Source: Promethearchaeota archaeon (GTDB lineage: Archaea; Asgardarchaeota; Lokiarchaeia; Sigynarchaeales; SOKP01). From it: 6,791 nucleotides of DNA. The translations under genes were made by a program, and so were the position numbers. This document shows positions 1 through 6,263 of this stretch, one piece after another (within the stretch, counting starts at the first letter, position 1; each line of letters starts with the position of its first letter). The notes under the pieces are model-generated. The model saw nothing but the letters and a program-made list of their open reading frames with translations, was not told the DNA's origin and searched no databases. The stretch covers positions 1 through 6,791 of the forward strand of contig JAHLWV010000119.1 in the NCBI GenBank assembly GCA_019057735.1, in the 5' to 3' direction.

Positions 1-1239
1 CTTGAGTTGAGGATGGTCATCTATGTGTTTTACATATACTGAATTTTTTGGATCGTCGACCAAAATAATTTCTCCGTCCGGACTATAACCACTACCAGAA
101 ACATTATATGTAGAACCGTTTGTCCACACATGCTGAATCGCCATTTGGTTTTTAGTCAAGGTTCCTGTTTTATCTGAACAAACTACGCTTACTCGCCCTA
201 AACTGTCTACTGATGCGAGATTTCTGATGATGACACCATGACGTGCCATTGCTACAACTCCCGTTAACAAAATAATTGTTACAAGGAGAGGTATATTAAT
301 AGGTAGTAAATCCATTGCAGAATTAAGACTTTTGACTATATCTAACTCACCTGTAGCGCCCCAAAGAATCATGAGAATAATAAACCAAAAACCGATAACA
401 ATCAGCCCTAACCACTTACCAAAATTATTCATTTTTTCTCTAATTGGAATCTCGCTTGTTCCTGCATCTTCTAAGCCTTGCGATATTTTTCCTATTTCTG
501 TATCCCTTCCAATTTTTACTGCTATGGCCGTCGAATTACCGGTAGCGATGAAAGTTCCGTAAAACACCATATTATGTCGTTCAGCGATAGATACATCTTC
601 GCTTTTTATTGCGATCCCGTCATGAATTTTTCTGACTGGTTCTGATTCTCCCGTTAAACTGGATTCATTAACTTCTAGGTTCGAAGATTGAATAATTCTC
701 CCATCAGCAGGAATTCGATCTCCTTGCTTTAAGACTAATAGATCGCCAGCAACTACATTTTTTGTAGAAATATCCTCCTTCTGACCATTTCTTATTACGG
801 TGGTTGTAGGGGCAGTCATCTCTCGTAGAGCATTTAATTTTTTTGTTGCTCTGTATTGTTGTATAATGGCAACTATACAATTGAGAGCCACTATGCCTAA
901 AGTTAGCATAACGAATAATAAATTTCCTTCGCCCTCTATGATTGCTGCCAAAAACAGTACTAGTGAAGCAATAAGATAAATTACGATCAACCAATTAAAT
1001 AAAGGAGCAAGATATATTTTGATAAATCCTTTAGAAGCTTTCGGAATCTCGTTAAATCCGTAAAGTTCAAGCCGTTTTTCTGCTTCTTCATTTGTTAATC
1101 CATCAGTTGAGTTAGTTTGAAATTTTTTGTAGATTTGATCTAACTCCATAGTATAGTAGATTTCTTCCACAATTGTAGTAGTAGTAGATTTCTTCCTTTT
1201 CCTTTTTTTAATTTTTAAATACTCTAAAATTACTTCCAT
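1..1239 (-). CDS. P-type cation-transporting ATPase, N-terminal part (cut by left window edge)
   Basis: This frame stays open for exactly 413 codons from ATG at 1239 to the window edge, so the 3' part of the gene is missing. Visible parts, in order: a basic N-terminal stretch (KKRKRKK, residues 11-17); a cation-ATPase N domain (about 28-70, including YGFNEIP); TM1-TM2 (about 75-126); QQYRA (127-131); the actuator domain with GDRIPADGR (173-181) and TGES (196-199); TM3-TM4 (about 275-330) with PINIP at 313-317; and the phosphorylation site CSDKTGT with Asp356. The rest of the P domain, the N domain and TM5-TM10 are not visible. Family knowledge: such pumps use ATP through an aspartyl-phosphate to move cations across the membrane. 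PINIP replaces the PEGLP of Ca2+ and Na+,K+ pumps, so the ion is unknown. I chose the start at 1239 because GGGAG lies 7 nt upstream. Met31 (1149) is an alternative that aligns better with the N-terminus of the downstream-numbered paralogue at 1417-4284. Confidence 0.95.
   Translation of the reverse strand, partial: MEVILEYLKIKKRKRKKSTTTTIVEEIYYTMELDQIYKKFQTNSTDGLTNEEAEKRLELYGFNEIPKASKGFIKIYLAPLFNWLIVIYLIASLVLFLAAIIEGEGNLLFVMLTLGIVALNCIVAIIQQYRATKKLNALREMTAPTTTVIRNGQKEDISTKNVVAGDLLVLKQGDRIPADGRIIQSSNLEVNESSLTGESEPVRKIHDGIAIKSEDVSIAERHNMVFYGTFIATGNSTAIAVKIGRDTEIGKISQGLEDAGTSEIPIREKMNNFGKWLGLIVIGFWFIILMILWGATGELDIVKSLNSAMDLLPINIPLLVTIILLTGVVAMARHGVIIRNLASVDSLGRVSVVCSDKTGTLTKNQMAIQHVWTNGSTYNVSGSGYSPDGEIILVDDPKNSVYVKHIDDHPQLK
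1154..1196. repeat. 15-bp direct repeat inside the 5' end of the first ATPase gene
   Basis: The plus-strand sequence TAGTAGATTTCTTCC occurs at 1154-1168 and again at 1182-1196, a 28-bp offset. Because 28 is not a multiple of three, the two copies are read in different frames: one contributes to the RKKSTT stretch, the other to EEIYYT. Similarity stops after 15 bp, so this is not a full 28-bp tandem duplication. It lies in the poorly conserved N-terminal extension, before the conserved cation-ATPase N domain. Confidence 0.75.
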
Positions 1240-1246
1240 TTAAATT

Positions 1247-1251
1247 CTCCC
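1247..1251 (-). promoter_or_regulatory. Shine-Dalgarno-like site GGGAG for the first ATPase
   Basis: On the minus strand GGGAG is followed by 7 nt and then ATG at 1239. This is the only clear Shine-Dalgarno-like site before a start codon in the window, and it favours the long start over Met31. The other starts visible here have no comparable motif, in keeping with archaeal mixed use of leaderless or short-leader mRNAs. Confidence 0.55.
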
Positions 1252-1290
1252 GGGACTTATATCTTAATTTTAATTTTATGATAAAAAGTA

Positions 1291-1302
1291 ATTATAATAA
1301 AT
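1291..1302 (-). promoter_or_regulatory. Candidate TATA box for the first ATPase gene
   Basis: The minus strand reads ATTTATTATAAT here, about 52-63 nt upstream of the ATG. An archaeal TATA box about 25-30 nt before the start site would give a leader of roughly 30 nt that contains the GGGAG site. The surrounding DNA is so A+T-rich that a TATA-like match by chance is likely. The gene could also be reached by read-through from the upstream ATPase. Confidence 0.35.
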
Positions 1303-1334
1303 ACACAATAGAAATTCTTGTTTTTATTCTATAG

Positions 1335-1354
1335 TATTTTTATTAATAAAAATA
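1335..1354. repeat. 20-bp perfect A/T palindrome between the two ATPase genes
   Basis: The 20 bases TATTTTTATTAATAAAAATA read identically on both strands. They sit in the 177-bp gap between the end of the complete ATPase gene and the start of the partial one. The palindrome has no spacer, so as RNA it could only form a hairpin by leaving central bases unpaired. As DNA it could be a dimeric operator. Given the A+T-only composition it may also be chance. Confidence 0.6.
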
Positions 1355-1371
1355 GTTATTAAAGATACTTT

Positions 1372-1398
1372 AAAAAAATAATAGAAAAGATTCAAAAA
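1372..1398 (-). terminator. Oligo-T termination region after the complete ATPase gene
   Basis: Just past the TAA stop at 1417 the minus-strand transcript has TTTTTGA, then TCTTTTC, then a run of seven T (1378-1372). Archaeal RNA polymerase typically terminates at such T-rich tracts without needing a hairpin. If it works, the two ATPase genes are separate transcription units, or are only partly coupled. Confidence 0.5.
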
Positions 1399-1416
1399 TA
1401 CAATTATCTATCTGAA

Positions 1417-4284
1417 TTAGAAGAGAACATTTTTTCTCCTCGCAAAGTATTTAAAAATCTCTATTCCTATTATGCCAGGTAGCGCCATTAAAATACATAA
1501 TATCCAGTCGAAACCACTCAAAAAGAGAAAGTTGATTTGTAAATCTAAACCAAATTCATCGTTTATATAAAAATTAACGGCATTTGAAAATAACACGAAT
1601 AAGACGTGCAGAGCGAGCGTAAATAAACTTATTACGAGTAAGGTTAACGAAAATTCGCCCTTAAGACTTTTGATAAGTGATTTGTTAGGCCGTCTGAACG
1701 TCCAGATGAAGGTAGTTTCAACAATGTAGAGCGTGGTGATAAACATAGTTCTTGCTTTTTGTGCCAACAATTCGGGTTGCGTTGATCCAACTGGTACATA
1801 ACTAATAGTTGGATTTAAATTCCACTCATTCAGCGGGATTGCACCTCCTAGCGTAAATTGAAGAACTAATACCAAACCGATTCCCATTAGTAACGCTTGC
1901 AATACCAACATAATCCACATATTCTTATTTAATAGTTGTTCTTCGTCCCTGGGATGTTCTTTCATCACATCTGTTGGATGTTTATCAATCACTAGAGCTA
2001 AAGCAGGTAAAGAATGGACTATTGCGTAAATGTAAATATGCTGCCACTCTGAGCTAAATAAATCAAATAGTGGGACAAACTCGTACGCAAAAAAAATGAC
2101 GGATTCCATTAGATTTAAGCAGATAAAAAAGAATATGATGGTTCGAATTCTCGCAAATAACCCACGACCAATTTTTACACCCCTAACTATCGATGTGAAG
2201 TTATCGTCGCTAATAACCATGTCAGCGGTTTCTTTAGCAACATCGGTACCCATAATTCCCATAGCTATTCCTGCATTCGCTAGTTTTAAAGCTAAAGCGT
2301 CGTTAATACCATCTCCCGTCATCGCACAAATGTGATTCGCTGACTGATATTTTTCTATAATTACCTCTTTATCTGAAGGATTGACTCGCGCAAAAACGGA
2401 CACTCTTTTAAAATCCTTATCGTTTAGATCGGTAATTTCTGAACCTTCTACGACTAAATCCCCTTCCTTGTAAATTCTCATTTGAGCCGCAATAGTTTTG
2501 GCAGTAGCTGGATGATCGCCCGTGATCATTGAAACCCTGATACCGGCTGATTCACATTCCTCTACTGACGCTTTCACTCCCGGTTTAGGAGGGTCTAATA
2601 TTGAAACAAAACCTAAAAAGACGAGATTCTTTTCAACTTTTTGTCTTTTAAAATCTTGTTCACCATCGATGTTCCTATATCCAATAGCCAAAGTTCGATA
2701 CCCTTGGTTCGCTCGAGCTTGGATGTTTTCGATTAACAGTTTTTTTAATTTTTCAGTTAATGTTTCTTCTACACCATTAATCTCAATTTTGCTTGTAATA
2801 TCTAAGATCCTCTCAGGTGCTCCTTTCGAAAATGCTATAATCTTAGTTTCATCAGTTTTAAGTTTACACACAGTAGTCATTCTCTTAACTTCAGAACTAA
2901 ACGAAAATTCCTTCAATATTGAGTACTTATTTTTCACATCATAAGGAATGTATCCCGCCTTTTCAGCTAACACTAATAAAGAAGCCTCTGTTGGCGAACC
3001 TAAAGCTTTTCTTACGGCTATTTCCTTTGATTCTTTCAATTGGACTTTAACATTTTCATACACTAATTTAGCGTTATTATTTAAGACGCTTGAATCAATA
3101 AATGTAATAAATGTAGGATTTTCCTTTAGGCTCATTTCCTTTCCATTTTCGAGAATAATTCCTTCAGGATCATATCCTGAACCTGTAACTTTGTATTCGT
3201 TGTTGTTTATCCAGAATCTTTCAACAGTCATTTCGTTTTTAGTAATGGTTCCAGTCTTATCTGAACAAATTACAGATACGCGACCAAGAGATTCAATTGC
3301 TGACAAATTTTTTATAATTACTCCACTTTGAGCCATATTAAGTACCCCTGTAACGAGAACGAGCGTTGTTAATAGAGGTAAGTTAATAGGCATGATTCCC
3401 ATTGCTCTTAAAATAGAAGATATAATCGCATCAGTTATATTATCGCCAAAAAATAGACCCTCTAATCCTAAAATGGAAAATTTATACACAATTAGGACGA
3501 TTAGGTAAATGATAACTATCGTTCCAAGGATATATCCTAACCTATTTAATTTTCTTGTTAGTGGAATGTCTTCGATACTTCCCATTTCATTAAGTTGATT
3601 TGAAATTTTACCAATCTCAGTATTAAGTCCTGTTCCAGTGACAAGTGCTTTCCCTCTACCAGTATTTATGTAAGTGCCCATGAACACCATATTACTTTGA
3701 TTCTGAATGGGTAATCCTTTATCTTTTAGGATTTTATCGATTTTTTCTACTGGCTCGCTTTCTCCAGTGAGTGGAGCCTCGTCAATAGTTAAATTAGTTG
3801 ACTCAATGATTCTCGCGTCTGCACCAATTTTATCTCCTTGTTCCATTAAAATAATATCCCCTGGAACTATTTCTTTTGTAGGAATCTTAAACTGAATTCC
3901 GTCTCGCAAAACAACCGTTTTTAAAGCGGCAATTTGCCTTAAAGCGTCTAATGCTTTTCGAGCTCTATATTGTTGAGTTATTACGGTTATTGAATTAATA
4001 ATCACAACAACAATACTAATAATTGATGATGTTAGATCTCCGAGTATTATAACGATTGCAGCCGAGATAATCAATATTATTATTAAAAAATTGAATATTG
4101 GTGCTAAATAGATTTTCCACAGAGACTTTTTAATTTTTGGTAATTCATTAAAGCCATATTTGACATATTTTTCCTCTATTTCAGAACTTTTTAAGCCATT
4201 GTTAGTATCTGTCTGAAACTGAGAACTTAAATCCTCAATTGATTGAAGATAAGCTATATCAGAAGGAGGTTGGGTTTGATTCAT
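1417..4284 (-). CDS. P-type cation-transporting ATPase, P2-like with unusual ion-site residues
   Basis: Complete at 955 residues, near the usual 900-1000 for P2 pumps. Order: cation-ATPase N domain (about 10-52, YGFNELP); TM1-TM2 (about 57-105); QQYRARKALDAL (104-115); actuator TGES (173-176); TM3-TM4 (about 248-318) with PINLP 299-303; phosphorylation Asp342 in CSDKTGT; nucleotide domain with GSPTE (429-433), Phe462 and KGAPE (487-491); DPPKP (564-568); MITGD (586-590); MTGDGINDA (655-663); GTDVAKE (679-685); TM5-TM10 (about 710-946). All catalytic residues are present, so it should be an active pump. The ion site is odd. Against SERCA, Asn724 and Glu727 match N768/E771, but Ile300, Tyr753 and His757 replace E309, N796 and D800. 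PADxR in the actuator is GADAR (154-158). The ion is unknown and calcium is doubtful. The TFB-like gene lies 105 bp upstream on the same strand, and the partial paralogue follows downstream. Confidence 0.96.
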   Translation of the reverse strand: MNQTQPPSDIAYLQSIEDLSSQFQTDTNNGLKSSEIEEKYVKYGFNELPKIKKSLWKIYLAPIFNFLIIILIISAAIVIILGDLTSSIISIVVVIINSITVITQQYRARKALDALRQIAALKTVVLRDGIQFKIPTKEIVPGDIILMEQGDKIGADARIIESTNLTIDEAPLTGESEPVEKIDKILKDKGLPIQNQSNMVFMGTYINTGRGKALVTGTGLNTEIGKISNQLNEMGSIEDIPLTRKLNRLGYILGTIVIIYLIVLIVYKFSILGLEGLFFGDNITDAIISSILRAMGIMPINLPLLTTLVLVTGVLNMAQSGVIIKNLSAIESLGRVSVICSDKTGTITKNEMTVERFWINNNEYKVTGSGYDPEGIILENGKEMSLKENPTFITFIDSSVLNNNAKLVYENVKVQLKESKEIAVRKALGSPTEASLLVLAEKAGYIPYDVKNKYSILKEFSFSSEVKRMTTVCKLKTDETKIIAFSKGAPERILDITSKIEINGVEETLTEKLKKLLIENIQARANQGYRTLAIGYRNIDGEQDFKRQKVEKNLVFLGFVSILDPPKPGVKASVEECESAGIRVSMITGDHPATAKTIAAQMRIYKEGDLVVEGSEITDLNDKDFKRVSVFARVNPSDKEVIIEKYQSANHICAMTGDGINDALALKLANAGIAMGIMGTDVAKETADMVISDDNFTSIVRGVKIGRGLFARIRTIIFFFICLNLMESVIFFAYEFVPLFDLFSSEWQHIYIYAIVHSLPALALVIDKHPTDVMKEHPRDEEQLLNKNMWIMLVLQALLMGIGLVLVLQFTLGGAIPLNEWNLNPTISYVPVGSTQPELLAQKARTMFITTLYIVETTFIWTFRRPNKSLIKSLKGEFSLTLLVISLFTLALHVLFVLFSNAVNFYINDEFGLDLQINFLFLSGFDWILCILMALPGIIGIEIFKYFARRKNVLF

Positions 4285-4348
4285 CTCAATATCAATTTCT
4301 AATTTAGATTCGATTAATTACTAATAAATAGTGATTTAAACATTTTTA

Positions 4349-4356
4349 ATTATATA
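4349..4356 (-). promoter_or_regulatory. Candidate TATA box for the complete ATPase gene
   Basis: The minus strand reads TATATAAT, preceded by the purine-rich GAGAAAAAAT, which could serve as a TFB recognition element. It lies 65-72 nt before the ATG at 4284, implying a leader of roughly 40 nt. No Shine-Dalgarno motif is evident before that ATG. No strong T-tract ends the upstream TFB-like gene on this strand, so read-through from that gene is also possible. Confidence 0.45.
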
Positions 4357-4389
4357 ATTTTTTCTCTAAAACTAAATTTACTATTATGA

Positions 4390-5355
4390 TTAGAGATTAA
4401 ATTCGGATGGATCTCCTAATATATCCATTAATATGTGAAATTTTTTTCTAATGGTTGTACTCGAAAATCTGCTTGTTTGTTCAACGATACTTTGAGTAAA
4501 AATCTTGCGATTATCTAAAGTTTGACCAATGTAATAAATTAATCCAGCCGTAAAAGCCTTGTAGTTCAAGTTCTGAATTTGCTCGTATGTGGTTTTCTGT
4601 AAAATTTTGGCTGCTGATATCTGCATTGCCAACTTTAATTTTGTGTAATCTAACTCGCTGGAGAAGTGTTGTTTAACGCGTTCAAAACTTATATTGTTTA
4701 AATCTTTTTGAAAGAGAATTTTAATCTTATTTTTTATATCTTCTTCTAGATTTTCCGCGTTTTTATATCCTTTCAGCCTTTTATCCGTTCTTTTAACTTT
4801 GAGCATCGCATTTGTGAGCATCTTTTTGTTTATCTTGTGTCCTAATTCCTTAGAAGCTTTGATGAAAATTTCAATCCTTACATTTGTAGTTTCTTTTATT
4901 TCCATCCATATGATTGCCAGAAAGATGATTACCATGTTTTCATAAGTCTGTCTATGATATTTGTTATATCGTATGTATTTGTCCTTTATTTCTTTGTATT
5001 TAGTCTTGTCAATATTAAGACCAATACCATAACTTTTGAGCATGCTAATAGTTTTCTTTTGCTCAGTAAAACTGCTCTGAGAATCCTTAAACCATGTGTT
5101 CAAAGTTTTAATTTGCTCAAAGCGAGCTTTCGTTTTTGGATCTTGAATAGCCCTTGAATCACCTATTCTAATTTTTCTTTCGTAATCTATTTGAGTCTCA
5201 GAATAAAAATCAGATGACGGAGTTTTCGCGAAAGCGATTTTATCTTTATCAATTAAACCGCAATCTTGACAAACAAAGTATCCACCCTCAAGCTTTATGT
5301 TCTTGTGCTCACAATCAGCGATTTCTTTATTTGTGTTATTCAAGGATTCATCCAT
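4390..5355 (-). CDS. Divergent TFIIB/TFB-family transcription factor
   Basis: A 321-residue protein with the full TFB plan in degenerate form. Residues 15-34 form a zinc ribbon with likely ligands Cys15, His17, Cys29 and Cys32 and the usual CGLI ending. Residues 40-100 match the B-reader/B-linker region (for example DPKTKARFEQIKTLNTWF, 72-89), but the typical GPEWR.F reader motif is missing. Residues about 115-190 and 222-312 fit two cyclin folds. The last ends in a helix-turn-helix, FTQSIVEQ then STTIRKK (286-305), which aligns with RTQSLVAE and EVTLRSR of the canonical TFB in this window. TFB recruits RNA polymerase to TATA/BRE promoters. This copy probably does so for a special promoter set, or acts as a regulator. 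It is Lys- and Ile-rich and much more diverged than the neighbouring TFB. An origin from a virus-type TFIIB-like factor is possible but not shown. Confidence 0.85.
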   Translation of the reverse strand: MDESLNNTNKEIADCEHKNIKLEGGYFVCQDCGLIDKDKIAFAKTPSSDFYSETQIDYERKIRIGDSRAIQDPKTKARFEQIKTLNTWFKDSQSSFTEQKKTISMLKSYGIGLNIDKTKYKEIKDKYIRYNKYHRQTYENMVIIFLAIIWMEIKETTNVRIEIFIKASKELGHKINKKMLTNAMLKVKRTDKRLKGYKNAENLEEDIKNKIKILFQKDLNNISFERVKQHFSSELDYTKLKLAMQISAAKILQKTTYEQIQNLNYKAFTAGLIYYIGQTLDNRKIFTQSIVEQTSRFSSTTIRKKFHILMDILGDPSEFNL

Positions 5356-5410
5356 TATTTAAGCTAATTAAAATCTATCACATCTATTCAAAAAAAGTAT
5401 TAATCTTTAA

Positions 5411-5418
5411 TTTATAAA
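5411..5418 (-). promoter_or_regulatory. Candidate TATA box for the TFB-like gene
   Basis: The palindromic TTTATAAA lies 56-63 nt upstream of the ATG at 5355. It would give a leader of about 30 nt with no visible Shine-Dalgarno motif. It sits in the 169-bp divergent region shared with the membrane-protein gene on the plus strand. A chance match in A+T-rich DNA cannot be excluded. Confidence 0.4.
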
Positions 5419-5484
5419 TGTAGCATAAAAAAACCATCAAATTAAATATTATGTAAAAGATTTAAAAGAAAATAATGAGTATAC

Positions 5485-5496
5485 ATTATATATAAT
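5485..5496 (+). promoter_or_regulatory. TATA box of the small membrane-protein gene
   Basis: ATTATATATAAT, a 12-bp palindrome, is centred about 34 nt before the ATG at 5525. With the archaeal spacing of about 25-30 nt from TATA box to start site, transcription would begin only a few bases from the ATG, giving a leaderless or nearly leaderless mRNA. The lack of a Shine-Dalgarno motif before that ATG agrees with this. Being palindromic, the box does not fix direction by itself. Confidence 0.55.
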
Positions 5497-5524
5497 ATAA
5501 TGAGAAAAAAACAAGCGATTAGTA

Positions 5525-6070
5525 ATGGAGCGTAAAGTCATAATTAAATGGTTAAAAATCTTTAGTATTAGCTTCCTCATCCTTTCATTTGGTGGATTAA
5601 TTGATTTCATCTTGTTCAGTACGATTAATAATGTAACTTTAGACGGAGATCAATATACTATTCTGGAGATAATTTTTCAATCTGGTTTCATGACTTTTCA
5701 CGCAGCGTTGCTATGGATTATTTTACTCTGTATTTTTAGCGGTTATTGTGTTTTATCATACTCAATTTTAACCGTTGCCAAAAAAAATACCCTCGATGAC
5801 AAAATTCTTGCTAAATTTCTATTGCTTATCGGTTTATTTCTAATTATTGGTGGTTTTATCACTTTGAGTTTTCTAGTTTTATTAGGTAATAGCACCATCG
5901 ACTCAGGAATCACAACAGTTATATTCCATAATTCATCTGTTATTGGAGGGATTATGTGGAGTTATTTTATTTTTGTAGTTTATTGTTTCTTAGTCTCTGG
6001 ATTGATTTTTGGTGGAATTGGTCTTAAATGGACGCTTCTTATTCAAGAAGAAGAAACTTCGAAGGATTAA
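5525..6070 (+). CDS. Four-helix integral membrane protein, function unknown
   Basis: I do not recognise this 181-residue protein. It has four hydrophobic segments at about 9-31, 58-84, 96-120 and 138-166. Lys/Arg residues at the N-terminus (R3, K4, K8, K11), in the middle loop (K86, K87, K93) and near the end (K168) predict both termini inside the cell. The two outer loops contain NVT (36-38), NST (122-124) and NSS (136-138), which would be possible N-glycosylation sites. The halves look like a twofold repeat: helix-loop-helix with FGGLIDFILF...NVTLDG matches IGGFITLSFL...NSTIDSG. The acidic tail EEETSKD faces the cytoplasm. There is no signal peptide separate from TM1 and no catalytic motif. 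The start at 5525 fits the TATA box just upstream. It is divergent from the TFB-like gene and convergent with the canonical TFB, so probably transcribed alone. Confidence 0.85.
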   Translation: MERKVIIKWLKIFSISFLILSFGGLIDFILFSTINNVTLDGDQYTILEIIFQSGFMTFHAALLWIILLCIFSGYCVLSYSILTVAKKNTLDDKILAKFLLLIGLFLIIGGFITLSFLVLLGNSTIDSGITTVIFHNSSVIGGIMWSYFIFVVYCFLVSGLIFGGIGLKWTLLIQEEETSKD

Positions 6071-6105
6071 AATTGCTCGACTGAAAAAATATTACAGAAT
6101 TTGTA

Positions 6106-6111
6106 TTTTTT
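6106..6111 (+). terminator. Oligo-T tract after the membrane-protein gene
   Basis: A run of six T lies 36 nt past the TAA stop of the plus-strand gene, in the T-rich context TTTGTATTTTTT. It is of the kind that stops archaeal RNA polymerase. No strong hairpin precedes it. A weak 8-bp inverted repeat (TTAAGAAA at 6110-6117 and TTTCTTAA at 6159-6166) overlaps and follows it but has a long 41-nt loop. Confidence 0.4.
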
Positions 6112-6215
6112 AAGAAAGATTCGCTTAGATGCTTAAGAATACATAAATTATTACTTCGTTTCTTAACCTTTTTAGAAATATATCTATTAATCATCCAATC
6201 AATACAAAAACAAAT

Positions 6216-6224
6216 AAAAAAAAA
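6216..6224 (-). terminator. Oligo-T tract after the canonical TFB gene
   Basis: On the minus strand a run of nine T, flanked by TTTTC and by ATTTGTTTTTG, starts 39 nt after the TAG stop at 6264. It is the longest T-run in a gene's transcript direction in this window and is a good candidate for factor-independent archaeal termination. It faces the plus-strand terminator across the 193-bp convergent gap. Confidence 0.55.
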
Positions 6225-6263
6225 GAAAATTAATTTAATCTGCCCGATCTTAGTAATCTCTTA

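Noticed and set aside
332..562. Plus-strand 76-codon open frame
   Set aside because: Antisense to the actuator and TM3 part of the first ATPase; no recognisable motif.
704..994. Minus-strand 96-codon open frame
   Set aside because: It lies within the partial ATPase in another frame of the same strand. The ATPase frame carries all the conserved motifs, while this product (Cys-, Arg- and Ser-rich) has none.
1240..1416. Possible small RNA or tRNA in the intergenic gaps (also 4285-4389, 5356-5524 and 6071-6263)
   Set aside because: No cloverleaf, GC-rich stem or T-loop motif is visible; all four gaps are A+T-rich and are explained by promoter- and terminator-like tracts.
2096..3895. Four plus-strand open frames of 62-140 codons (2096-2335, 2522-2944, 2948-3331, 3707-3895)
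   Set aside because: All are antisense to conserved parts of the complete ATPase and are explained by its codon pattern.
4390..5355. Reading the gene as a transposase or phage protein because of its C-x-H...C-x-x-C zinc ribbon
   Set aside because: The linker and C-terminal helix-turn-helix align with TFB, there is no DDE or other nuclease motif, and no terminal repeats flank it.
4954..5417. Two plus-strand 67-codon open frames
   Set aside because: The first is antisense to the TFB-like gene. The second is antisense to its zinc-ribbon end and runs through its promoter region. Neither shows a family motif.
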